From Polyodon spathula (lineage: Eukaryota; Chordata; Actinopteri; Acipenseriformes; Polyodontidae), in the NCBI RefSeq assembly GCF_017654505.1, contig NC_054536.1, positions 95,273,485 through 95,337,484 on the forward strand: a stretch of 64,000 nucleotides of DNA, in the 5' to 3' direction. The translations under genes were made by a program, and so were the position numbers. This document shows, piece after piece, positions 1 to 10,675 of the stretch. The notes below the pieces were generated by a model. It made no database searches. It was not told where the DNA came from and saw only the letters and a program-made list of their open reading frames with translations. Every line of letters starts with the position of its first letter. Position 1 is the stretch's first letter.

Positions 1-1209
1 ACTTAGACGGGGCTTTACCATAACAGACAAAAAACTGCTTAGACTGCCTCCAACTCTGTGTTCTGTCCACATAATATGCTAGTGCCCGCACCAGGCAAAG
101 CGTATGGAGCTGCAGCTCTCTATCACACTGGAAAGGAGGCGGCTGAAACGCTTCCAATTCCACAGTCTGCTTGATGTGGAATGCAAAGATGGTTTTCGGC
201 AAAAAAGCAGGATTAGTACGAAGCATAACCTTTGTCCTGGCTTCTGCAAACATTAAGCAGGCTTTCACAATTGAAAATGCTTGCATCTCACTCACCCGCT
301 TAGCTGAATGCATGAGCTCAAATGGGGCTTTATAAGTGCTTCAAACACCACATGAAGCCTCCAGGGAGGGACAATGTCCTTCATAGGTGGCTGAAGCCAC
401 CAAGCTCCTTTCAAAAATTGCCTCGCCGGGAAATGAACTCCTGGGGAGATTGAATTAATTTTAATATGGCAAGCCGAAATGACTGCCAAATAGACCTTTA
501 ATGTAGAGAAAAACCCTGCTATAGAACCAAGCCTGGAGAGGGCGTATACACAGAGTACCCAAAGGAAGGTGGTCGTGACGAGTTCCATGTGAGCCACTGC
601 CAGCGCTGGAGACCGAGCACAATGGAGCCAGTCATCCAGATTATTGAGTACTCTGATGCCTCTCTCAATGGGGCAAGAATAGCCTACATGCACTTCAAAA
701 AGGCACAGAGAGCTAGAGAGAGGCCGAATGGCAGTACCTGAAACTCGTACGCTGTCCCTTGGAAAGTGAACCGCAGGTACCTCCTGTGCCCTTATGGGGA
801 TATGAACATAAATGTATTTCAAGTCCACTGTAGTGAACCAGTCTCCTGGCCTTATGGACTACAGCAGCTGCTGCATGGTCAACATCTTGAACCTCTGTCA
901 ACTCAGATACAGGTTGACCTATCTGATGTCGAGGATCGGTCTGAGGCCATCATCCCACTTGGGCACCAGGAAATATCTGGAGTAGAAACCTTCTTCCATA
1001 ACAATACTTACTGCAAAAGTACAATATACAGTACTTGTAACCAAAAATGTGTTGTGTCATATAGTGCAAGCAGCAATGCTGCTTATGTCACATGCAATAC
1101 CACTGTAATAAAGTTAAACAGGGTGAGTCATCTGAAACAGGCATGGTATTGTTTAATGCCGGTTACTTTTTAAAACCCCAGGTATAGTACCCTAAGAGGG
1201 ACAACCGCT
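1..1209. other. No gene recognised
   Basis: Mixed-composition DNA. Overlapping open frames on both strands (292-828 minus, 766-1173 plus) have no recognisable domain and look like chance frames. I see no splice-consistent gene. Confidence 0.4.
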
Positions 1210-1495
1210 TGTCTTGAGTACCTGTACAGTGCCTGAGCACTAGTATGGTACTGCATGGTGCGGTGCGGTTATGGTACAGTACACACAGTGCGGTATAATC
1301 TGTACAGTACACAGGCACTGTACACATGGTACTGTGCTGTGAAAACAGCACACTGCCAACGGTGCGGTACACTTAGTATGATGCACACAGTACAGTACAC
1401 AAGGTGCAGTACACCTAGTACTGTAGACACAATATGGTACACATGGTATGGTGCTTACGGCGCGGTGCCCGCACTACGGAACGGTAAACTCGCTC
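1210..1495. repeat. Cryptic GTAC-rich degenerate repeat
   Basis: Loose repetition of motifs such as GGTAC(A/T), GTACACA and GTGCGGT over ~285 bp. There is no fixed period, so it is best described as a decayed short-period satellite. GTAC makes it rich in small palindromes. Confidence 0.6.
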
Positions 1496-1514
1496 TTGGT
1501 TTGGTATGTATCCT

Positions 1515-1935
1515 GGGTTGGGAACAGGGTAGGTCTGTGACCTACAGTTACCGAAGAAGCAATATGCAGGGATGCCGACCTGATTAGCTTCTGGCTTAAC
1601 ACAACACAGTCCTAAGACTGGAGGAAGCCTGTTGTCAGAGCCCCAACAATCTTCACTGTGACACTGCAAGCAGAGACCAGAGTGGCAACAAAACACTGCG
1701 GGAAGGATTGTGAGCAGTCAGACCCGAAGCAGAGCAACTGCTAGTTAATTGGAAAAAGGTAACCTTATTCATTGTACAATGTACCGGCTGGAACGGGAGC
1801 AAGCCTGGACCTACAGTTACCATGGGAGCGATCTATAGGGATGCCCACCTATAGCACTCTTGGCTAACTCAAAAGTCTGAAAACTGAGGAAAGCCTACTA
1901 TTAGAACCCGAACAGTCTTCACAAGTAGCTTAGCC
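1515..1935 (+). repeat. Diverged tandem pair (~285-bp period)
   Basis: Segments near 1515-1665 and 1785-1935 share an ordered set of matches: GACCTACAGTTACC, AGGGATGCC, AGTC..AAGACTG/GAAAACTG, GAGGAAGCCT/GAGGAAAGCCT, and a CAATCTTCAC / CAGTCTTCAC end. It is an old duplication or two copies of one unidentified repeat. Confidence 0.55.
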
Positions 1936-3324
1936 CGAAGCATACATCTCGGTCAAGCGCAGGACTGCTGAGCTGCTGAGTCAGCTGCATTTGTGTTTCT
2001 GTGAAAAAATAGAAATACACAAACAGTAGCAATCTCGATTTCCGTTATTTATATATAATTTTCGTAACAAGAAAACAAAATACATTTTTTTTAAGAGTAC
2101 AAGTAACCAACTTAAGGTTGTTCAATTCCAGGGAAGGGGCGACGGCGACACCAGCTTCAGGCAGGGCACAAGGCTGCAGGACTCACAGAAACGTCTGAGA
2201 GCACAATATGTATAAGTAGTAAGTACTATCAGCATGTAACAATAAATTGCACTAAATTGCAGTAATTTCACACGCTAATAAGCAGATATGGGTAACTTCA
2301 CACATCTGTTCATAGTCTCTCCCATTCAGGTCGGAAGAAAGGAAAAATGATGAAGATGTCTGTGTCTATAGTCTACTTATACCCTCAGGAGCGGGCATGA
2401 CTGCATCACAGGCTTGTGCAGCTTTGATATATCTTATTCAGGTTATCAGGGTCTATAGGATAAATAACCATTAGGTAATGGGTACCTTTCATACTTGATA
2501 CGGAATCACAAAATAATCATATCAAAGACGACGACAAAATATTAACTCTTCAACCTGAGAGCAGAAACTGTGTGTGATCTGTGTCAAGCTATCCCCGCTG
2601 CTAACAATAAATAAGAAATGAGCATTGCTGGGTACAGCATTCATCACTCTATGATTGTGTTATTGTACCCTGCTATGATACTGCAGACTCTCTAATAAAT
2701 GTGCTTTTTAAATTACATGGCTTCATGATAGTCGCGCCATGCAATACCCTCAACAAAAATGGAACATTTCTCTACTTTGAGGTGTCAACTGTGCAGACAT
2801 ACAGAGAAAAGATGAAGTATCACAAATATGCTAGACACTGTAGAGGGTGTTATAGTTGTAGTTATTGTATTGGCCCATGTTCCAATTCTACTTGCATTGG
2901 ATTGCTCAGGGAGGGCTATGTTACATTACAGATTCACACTACTGTGGCTTTAGGGAGAAATATTGTCTGGGGATAATTCACCTTCAGTGACCCCACCTGG
3001 TAATGTGTCTGACAAGGCCGCACAGGGACTTCAGAGTTTATTACCATTGGTTTGTTAGGATCAGCAGGTGAATTTGTCTTAAGGTGATTGGGTTGGTTGG
3101 CAGCAGGACTTCATGTCATTTATTGATCACCAGTTCTCCTGATTGCTAAATGGTTGGAGCATTGAAGCGACAATCAAACAATATTGGTCATTTCAAATAC
3201 AGTTGTGGCGAAGTGGTTTGTAGTGCACAGATGCAGAGGTGATGCAGTGCTAAGGGATGATAGATACAAAACAGTTCACGGTGAAAAAGCAGCTCTTTAT
3301 TTGCTGACAAACAATTAATACCTA
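1936..3324. other. No gene recognised
   Basis: AT-rich intergenic sequence. The open frame at 2701-2976 has no recognisable domain. No known repeat was identified. Confidence 0.4.
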
Positions 3325-3990
3325 GTGTGGAAGGGGTGTGGGTAATTCACTGACAAGGAGACAGACAGGTGTATTTGGAAAACACCACACAGGTGCCCAG
3401 TTTTATTTTAGGCCGGCTCTTTTTCTTTCCTTGTAATTTTTCTCTCCGGTAGAGGGCACTGTTGACCGTGGGCTGCCTATCAACGATGATAGACAGCACC
3501 ACGGAAATACCACAGCTGGTACACGACCTGCAAATGCACTCGCAGGTGCTCAAAGAAATAATAATGAAAACAGAAGGCAAAAAGAACAAGGGAAAATAAA
3601 ACAGTAATAAAACTACAAATAAAAGGTGCTGCACTCGGCAGCGTTATCCCGGTCGCCGCTACCCGCACGACCCGGATCACCGTCCTACTCTCTCGGCTAT
3701 CTCGCCTGCTCTTTCACAATACGCCGGGGTCTGCCCAAGGGTTCCCCGCTCTCTCTCTCTGTCTCGCTGATTCCCGGTCCTGAATCAAAGTGTCCGCACC
3801 CTTAGCGCGTCTAAGTGGGCAGACCTGAGGAAACAACGGAGCGTTATTTTATAGGACCGACAATCACCCAAGACCCGCCTCTCGGCCATTCAGAGAGGGG
3901 GAAAGTCCACACTCACACTTTCCCACCTCCCCGTGTCACTGCCATGACTCACAGGCGGTTGTTGGGCGACTGCCGCCCTCTTCCTGCAGC
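3325..3990 (-). repeat. 666-bp promoter-like repeat, copy 1 (inverted relative to 34772-35437)
   Basis: Nearly identical to the reverse complement of 34772-35437 along its whole length. Read on the minus strand it has a TATA-like TATAAAATAA, a CG-rich middle and an AATAAA followed by ACTGGGCACC, an order that resembles a retroelement LTR (promoter, then poly(A) signal). No PBS, coding region or clear target-site duplication was found, so LTR identity is inference. Apparent open frames inside are shared by both copies and are not recognisable proteins. Confidence 0.65.
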
Positions 3991-4196
3991 CCGTGAACAC
4001 GCCAGCAGAGTCAGCACAGATCTCTCCCTGTTACACCTAGTTTTACACAACGATGTGTATCGCTTAGTTAAACCACGGAATTAAGTCATGAAATAATAAT
4101 ACACTAAACAAGACACACAAGCACAACACGGTCACATGAGTGCTCCAGTGAAAGTGGTGATTTACTCACAATGGTGAAGTGAAAGTGGTGATTTAC

Positions 4197-4712
4197 AGGT
4201 TTATTCGTGCACAATGGTGAAGTGCAGTCCGGGTTTATTCGTGCACAATGGTGTAGTGCAGTCCGGGTTTATTCGTGCACAATGGTGTAGTGCAGTCCGG
4301 GTTTATTCGTGCACAATAGTGTAGTGCAGTCCGGGTTTATTCGTGCACAATGGTGTAGTGCAGTCCGGGTTTATTCGTGCACAATGGTGTAGTGCAGTCC
4401 GGGTTTATTCGTGCACAATGGTGTAGTGCAGTCCGGGTTTATTCGTGCACAATGGTGTAGTGCAGTCCGGGTTTATTCGTGCACAATGGTGTAGTGCAGT
4501 CCGGGTTTATTCGTGTACAATGGTGTAGTGCAGTCCGGGTTTATTCGTGTACAATGGTGTAGTGCAGTCCGGGTTTATTCGTGCACAATGGTGTAGTGCA
4601 GTCCGGGTTTATTCGTGTACAATGGTGTAGTGCAGTCCGGGTTTATTCGTGTACAATGGTGTAGTGCAGTCCGGGTTTATTCGTGCACAATGGTGAAGTG
4701 CAGTCCGGGTTT
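4197..4712. repeat. 34-bp minisatellite, ~15 copies
   Basis: The unit, about GTTTATTCGTGCACAATGG followed by TGTAGTGCAGTCCGG, is 34 bp and is repeated with very few differences (GTGCAC/GTGTAC, TGTAG/TGAAG). Every unit read on the minus strand contains AATAAA. The low divergence suggests recent expansion. Imperfect units run back to ~4140. Confidence 0.92.
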
Positions 4713-5720
4713 ATTTGCTGCAGTTGAGCTACAGTTCCCAGAGTTTGGCCTTCTATAATGATAAATATAACAGTTTAAATAGACAGGCAAAAACAACACA
4801 CTCAGCCCGTGTTTTCGGTAGCAATGTGTTAGCCACTTATTCCAAATGGCGTGCACGTCAGGCCGTCCGGTCAGTTATAACGACGTCACTCGATGTCAAG
4901 GAACTCAAACCGGGAGTTTATTACTATTTATAAATTGTCAATATATCTGTCCCAGAGTTTCGTTAGTGTGTTTTGATCATAACAGTATATCAAACCTGAA
5001 AGACATTAGTGGTATGGGTTCCTATGTCTACGAGCGGGTGAACATTCTTATAGGGGGGTGGGTCCAGCCACGTTAGTACATGGGGGGTCAGGTACTAACT
5101 GTGGACTTCGGATGAGCGTAATCCCACTACTGCCATAACACCAGGTCCCGGGAAAGGACCTACCGGCTGAAGGTTGGTACTGGGACCTTCACTTTGAGGG
5201 TTTGGTACAGGTCCCGTGATCCATATGTCACTTTGTGTTGTTCACAAAAAATTATCCAATAAATAAATAAATACATAAATATAGCAACATTATCCTTACT
5301 ACATTTTATAAAATGTTGATATTGTTACTGAGATTCTGAAGATGAACAGTAACACATTATAATGTACAGATACTGTGTTATAGAAGTTTTAAGAGTATTA
5401 CAAGTTAACAATGCTGATATATATATATATAATAAAAAAAAAAAAAAAACTGAAGAAATTGAATCCATGCACTGTACGCACCACTGCTGTGGAGTGATTG
5501 TTTCACAGTTCATCATCAAGAGAAACAGCTGCAGTAATGTGATTGGGATGAATAGCTTCTGAATGGGGTTGGATTGCACATTTACACTTTTGTCTATGGG
5601 GTGGCATCTTAAAGTTTTTACTAACTGAATGTGTTATTATTACCCTGTAATGAATCAGTAACAAAGTATTCATATGTTGTAATTACAGCTGAGAACATAT
5701 GTTTGTTTGTTTTTTAATTA
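4713..5720. other. No gene recognised
   Basis: Moderately CG-rich to ~5240, then AT-rich, with a short (AT)n and poly-A at ~5420-5450. The sequence to 5240 might belong to the same compound repeat as the minisatellite and the 666-bp element, but no termini were found. Confidence 0.35.
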
Positions 5721-5724
5721 AACC

Positions 5725-5800
5725 TTTGTTTTACTAGGAAATCACATTGAGATTAAAATATTTTTTGCAAGTGAGACCTAGCCAAGAAAGGTAGCAGCAA
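5725..5800 (+). repeat. TTTACTAGGAAAT..TTGAGATTAAAAT interspersed motif
   Basis: Resembles 22861-22940 and 37945-37990: ATTTAACCAGGAAAATCC, then a TTGAGATTAAAAT-like core, then AAG.GAGA(C/T)CTGG(C/T)CAAG. It is a recurring fish repeat motif of unassigned family. Confidence 0.5.
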
Positions 5801-5904
5801 TACAATAAAACACATTGCAATACAAAAATACAAATCCTGAAATACAGACAAGTCATACTCAATACAATAAACAATCAGTGACAATCAGTATAGGTGTAAT
5901 CAAC

Positions 5905-6360
5905 TACTTAAAACAAGCACAACTCTCAATTAGATAATCATGCAGCTTACTCTTGAATTGGGACTGCAACTGAAGTTTAAACTGGAACTCATTCCAAGAC
6001 CAAGGAGCAAAATAAGCAAATGATCTTTTAGCAGCCTCAGTACGCACTTTAGGAAGCGTGAAATACAAAAATGAGTGTGATCTTACTTTTGTCTTACTAA
6101 AGTTTAAAAGAAGCTTTAAATTAATTAAAGCTTGTTGAATGGAGTCAAAATCAGATTGCAGATTTTCAATTGCCATAGAGGGTGGAGGGATTACGTGAAT
6201 ATAAAATGGTATCACCCGCATAGAGATGGTACTTACAGTATTTAAGGTTGTCCCAGATAGTAGTAATATATAGCATGGTACGGCCGTTGTCACAGATATT
6301 GAGCCAATGCTGTTGTAAAAGCTCCACCACAGAAAACAATGGATAAACTAACAAAAGGAG
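5905..6360 (-). mobile_element. Decayed LINE fragment (reverse transcriptase end)
   Basis: Minus-strand frames contain HLYAGDTILY, a mutated form of the HLYADDTILY RT active-site box. Downstream come LQSDFDSIQQALINLKLLLN and the LINE-tail-like RTEAAKRSFAYFAPWSWNE. Frames are broken and the second catalytic Asp region is altered (ADD to AGD), so it cannot be active. It abuts the piggyBac-like element at 6371. The clade is not assigned. Confidence 0.7.
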
Positions 6361-6370
6361 AGTGCATTAA

Positions 6371-6922
6371 CCCTTTGCGATTACGATGTCGAACCAAGTC
6401 TGACAATTTTCCCGACATCATCAAAAAGACGTCAAGCACAGAAAACCTTTCAATGGCCGAGTGAGACAATGAGCCGAGAGAAGTTGGGAAAAAAAGGGGT
6501 GGATCTGAGCAATACACATAGCCTCTGTACCACAGAGATAACACGGACACAAACAAAGAAGATAGCCGCTTCCACATCCAGTGGTCAAAGAATATCACAC
6601 ACATTTGCAGAGCTATTTGAGATGTTACAGTAATAAAATTATGAATTGGATCACATTATTGAGGCGTTTGGTGATAAAATGAATGATCACGAGAGGATTT
6701 ATCAGTATGCATGACTATGAAGAGGTATTTTAAAAATACAGCGAACAAGGTGTTGGGCTTGGCTGGAATGCAATACTGAGTGTTCTTTTACTATGCAGTG
6801 CCTTTTAAACCTGTTTTATTTTGAAAAAAATTATATTTTAAAGAGCACATGTAAAATAAACGTGTGAAAATAAATTGGACCTGACACGCCTGACAAGCGC
6901 TGAATAAATGGACCGCTAAATG
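6371..6922 (+). mobile_element. piggyBac-like non-autonomous element, copy A
   Basis: Flanked by TTAA at 6367-6370 and 6923-6926. It starts CCCTTTGCGATTACG and ends GGACCGCTAAATG, an imperfect terminal inverted repeat. Much of the inside matches copies B (21654-21862) and C (54827-55247, inverted). The TTAA target and CCC-starting ends are the piggyBac signature. No transposase is seen; it is a 552-bp MITE-like copy. Confidence 0.75.
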
Positions 6923-6926
6923 TTAA

Positions 6927-7489
6927 GGTCAAGGGCTTTGCTGAAAAACAACAATGTCTGATACAGATGGTAATGAAATAACAGGGCTAGCGAGAGCGAG
7001 AAAACATTTTTACAAAGCTATGAACTCTAACGGACAAGGGGAGAAAAGATCCTTTAGCGCAGGCTCTAGACTCTCCTTCAGAAGCAGTGTGTAATACAGG
7101 GATGGCCTTTCCAGTCCTGGTCTTTTTTCCAACTCTGTTCTAAACTGTTTAATTGAACCAGTTAAACCTCCATTCAGACCCTGGAGTACTTCATTATATC
7201 ATTTTACAGTACAGTACCTGTTAAACCCGGAGTGGAATGGCCCTCCAGAAACATGATTGGAGACCCCTGGTGCACTGTATTCAATGAAATATGTCATCTA
7301 TACAAGTACTCCCATGTCTTCAAGTGAAATACCTCATCTCTATAGAAGTACTCCAACGTTTTCATGTGAAATATCTCATCTGTATACAAGTACTCCCACG
7401 TTTTCAAGTGAAACAGTTAATTTGCATATAGTGACTCCTACTTTTCATGTGCACAACAGACTTGGATTAATGGAATACTGCTATCCTGT
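6927..7489. other. No gene; short imperfect tandem repeat at 7290-7440
   Basis: Between 7280 and 7440 a ~55-bp unit (roughly AAGTACTCCCACGTTTTCA then AGTGAAATACTCATCT) recurs about three times with divergence. Nothing else was recognised. Confidence 0.5.
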
Positions 7490-8985
7490 CTGTCACTAAC
7501 TCGTTAAACTCTGCCTGTGCTGCCTCTCTCCTCTGCCCTAATTCTCCTCGATCTCTCTGCTGCCTTTGACACTGTTGACCTTTATTCTCCTTTCCTCTCT
7601 TGCTGACCTGGCAATCTCCAACCCCATTTTGGCCTGGTTCTCCTCCTACCTCTCCGACCGCACCTACCAGGAGGTAACCTGGTGCTGCTTGACCTCCACA
7701 CCTCACCCTCTTTTATCAAGATTCCCCCGAGGATCTGTCTTTGTTCCTCTCCTGTTCTCTCATTATACTCGCTCCCTGGGCCTCCTCACTATATCCTATG
7801 GTTTCTCATAAAATTTCTATGCTGATGATGCTCAGATCTTCCTCTCCTTCCCCACCTCTGACCCAACACCCCCTCCCGTATCTCTACCTGTCTGTCTGCT
7901 ATCTACTCCTGGATGCACTCACATCACTTCAAACTCTGCCTCTCTAAATCTGACCTCCTTTTCTTCCCCTCCTCATCTTCTCCCTCCTCTGATCTCTGGT
8001 CTCCACTCCTCTGGAATCTACCATGCTCTCTCCCTCCTCCTCAGCCAAGAACCTTGGAGTAACCCTGGAGCCCTGCCTCTCCTACTCCCAGCACATCTTC
8101 ACTCTAGCACGCACCTGCCGATTCTTCCTGAGCACCATACAAAGAATCCAACCCTTCTTCACTAACTACTCCACGCAACTCCTCGTCCAGGCCCTGGTAC
8201 TGTCCCACCTAGACTACTGCAACTCCCTACTGGCCGGACTCCCTGCGTCCACCACCCGTCCACTCCAGCTCATCCAGAACTCCACTGCTCACATGGTGTT
8301 CTCTCTGCCTTGCTTCTTTCATGCTACTCCACTCCTCCGCAGACTCCACTGACTCCCGATCACTGCTCGTATCCAGTTCAAGACTCTTGTACTCACCTAC
8401 CAATGCCTTGACCAGACTGCACCCAGCTACCTCCAGACCCTCATCTCTCCCTACACCCCCACTCGACCTCTCCACTCCGCCTGCACTAGAAGACTAGGTT
8501 TACCTCCAGTATGTTCCCCTGCTTCCAGTGCTCGCTCCTTCTCCGCCTTCGCCCCGCAGTGGTATAATGACTTTTCTATGGATGTCAGGACTGCCCAGTT
8601 CCTGATCACCTTCCAGTACCTCCTTAAGACACACCTCTTCAGACAACACCTGGAAAACTCAACTCTTCCCTTCTGGACTATATAGCACTCTGCCTTTAAC
8701 GCACTTTAACTTGTACTTATCTGCTCCCTATTTTACTGTATTTAATCCTGCACTTAACCTAATCTGTACTATCTTGTATTTGACTTGCACTCATACCCTA
8801 AGGTAACTATCAACACTGTTATCTGCTCTTGAACTGCTCCAATTTTCAAATCGTCTTTTGTATTTGCTCTTATTGGGACTGAAGTCATTGTATTTTGTAT
8901 CTTGCTCTTAATTGTGCTGTAATTCTTGATATGTGTTTTTTCTATACAACTGTAAGTCGCCCTGGGTAAGGGTGACTGCTAAGAA

Positions 8986-9051
<66 letters not shown>

Positions 9052-9052
9052 T
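7490..9052 (+). mobile_element. L2-like LINE, 5'-truncated and decayed, (AAT)n tail
   Basis: The broken frames carry RT landmarks in order: LSAAFDTVD, AWFSSYLSDRTYQ, GSVFVPLLFS (decayed GSVLGPLLFS), FYADDAQIF, KNLGVTLEPCLSYSQHI, LVLSHLDYCNSLLAGLP and ARIQFKTLVLTYQCLDQTAP. The 3' end has GTAAGTCGCCCTGGGTAAGG, typical of fish L2-type LINE/SINE tails, followed by (AAT)n at 8988-9050. Frameshifts and stops show it is dead. Confidence 0.85.
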
Positions 9053-9059
9053 GTAAAAG

Positions 9060-9819
9060 TAACAGGGCACATTGGTTTGCCAGGTTGCTGGAACATGAAA
9101 GCAGGAGTTATTTTCATATAGTATAAGGTTAGCTAGGATTACTGTGATTCATTCAGTTCAGTTGCAAAATGTAAACCTTTACCAAACTAGCCATTTTACA
9201 GGCAACAGAATGGGAGGACCCTGTGTTTGCTTGATGCAATGCTAAGTGAGCGCAAAATTAAAACATCAATAAAGAAATGCAATGACATCACTAAACAATG
9301 AAATCCAGCCCTTTGTTTGGAGTAAAAGCGCTTTGATCTAGTTCAAAGCTTTGAGTCTATTACAACTCTTTTTTTTTTATCTTTTTTTTTTCTGTTTGAT
9401 CAGGATTTTATGTAAATCCCACAGAATGAACAGGAATCAGACAGGATTAGAGCTGTATCATTATGATGATTAGCTGACTAGCATGTCTTTTTATGGAAAC
9501 ACACTGTGTGTGCGGTACTAAAATCAAGCATAATGATGGATTTTACTTAAATCCTTTACTGTGTCTTTTTTATATGCCTTGAAAACTGAACGATCCAAAG
9601 AAGTACATGTTACTGGGCTTATGTGATCTTAAAACAGTTACAAGCAAGATGTTTAAAAAACCATTAGTATTTCTTTGCTCGGAAATTGACCCATGTGTAT
9701 TACTTTGCTCAGAGAGTCTCAAAATTGTTTAGTCTTCAAATCCTGATTCAGTGTCTTAAACAGACCTTGTTATAAAATTCAATGGGTTGCCTGGTCATTT
9801 TCTTTCAATATATCTCTAA
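9060..9819. other. No gene recognised
   Basis: AT-rich intergenic DNA with no domain-bearing frame, tandem repeat or transposon end seen. Confidence 0.4.
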
Positions 9820-10675
9820 GAAAAGCCTGTATACTGCAGTAGGTAAAGTAGTCCTTATCTACACTGTATCTCTGTGGCAAAGTCCAAACCCCTGTGCATA
9901 TTTTGTTATGTGTTGTGTGTTAATGTTGGCGTATAGTCATCGGTACACAGGATATAAACGGGTCTGTGTAACACAAGTGTTTAAAATAATTATTTGTATT
10001 TAGGCACGAGGATTGCACAGCTCTTCACATGCAGGTAATATGTGAGCACGGGGAATTGCACTTTATTAATTCACGTGCAGTTGTACCGCGACTCCAATTG
10101 AATGATTGATTAGCAGACGAGTCACGGTACAGCTGCATAAAAACAGCATGTTTTCACTTACTCGGAGTTGTGTGTTCGGTGAGTGGAAAACGGGATTGGA
10201 GACGGAGGTAATAGTAATTATAATAATCGTTAAAAAAAAATCTGCTCACCATGTTTGTTTAGTTAGTCTGTTTTGCTCATCTCTTTGTTTTGGTGAATGT
10301 ACAGTGTCCTGTGTGTTTTTGCTTGTTACAACCATTTATTTTCTGTCTGTCTGTTCATTCATTAAATGCTAAGCGAGACCATTCGATCAGCTCCACCAAA
10401 CTCCACCTCTCTCTTTGTTTATTTTCCTGTTTCTGGTCGGACGTCCCCCACTCCAGCCATCTTTGTGACAATCTCTCAAACCTATATACTGCAGCAGGTA
10501 AAGTATTCCTTATCTACACTGTATCTCTCAAACCTATATATGGAGGTAGGTAAAGTAGTCCTTATTTGTACTGTATCTCTCAAACCCATATACTGCAGTA
10601 GGTAAAGTATTCATTGGCTACACTGTATCTCTCAAACCTATATACTGCAGAAGGTAAAGTATTCCTTATCTACAC
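9820..10675 (+). repeat. 52-bp minisatellite (about 5 units) split by an LTR
   Basis: The unit begins TATACTGCAG(T/C)AGGTAAAG and continues TA(G/T)TCCTTATCTACACTG to TATCTCTCAAACC. One unit lies at ~9825-9872 and four at 10471-10675. The 598 bp between them is a solo LTR. At its right edge the array passes directly into the 32-bp array. Confidence 0.8.
9873..10470 (+). mobile_element. Solo LTR with 5-bp target duplication
   Basis: 598 bp starting TGTGGCAAAG and ending CTTTGTGACA (TG..CA ends). It is flanked by ATCTC at 9868-9872 and 10471-10475 and inserted into a minisatellite unit. A TATA-like CATAAAAAC lies at ~10135 and an ATTAAA poly(A)-like signal at ~10361. No internal retroviral or retrotransposon coding remains, consistent with LTR-LTR recombination. 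Family (gypsy or ERV) not assigned. Confidence 0.8.

Noticed and set aside
292..1173. Overlapping frames of 178 and 135 residues as genes
   Set aside because: No recognisable domain or splice pattern. They overlap each other on opposite strands.
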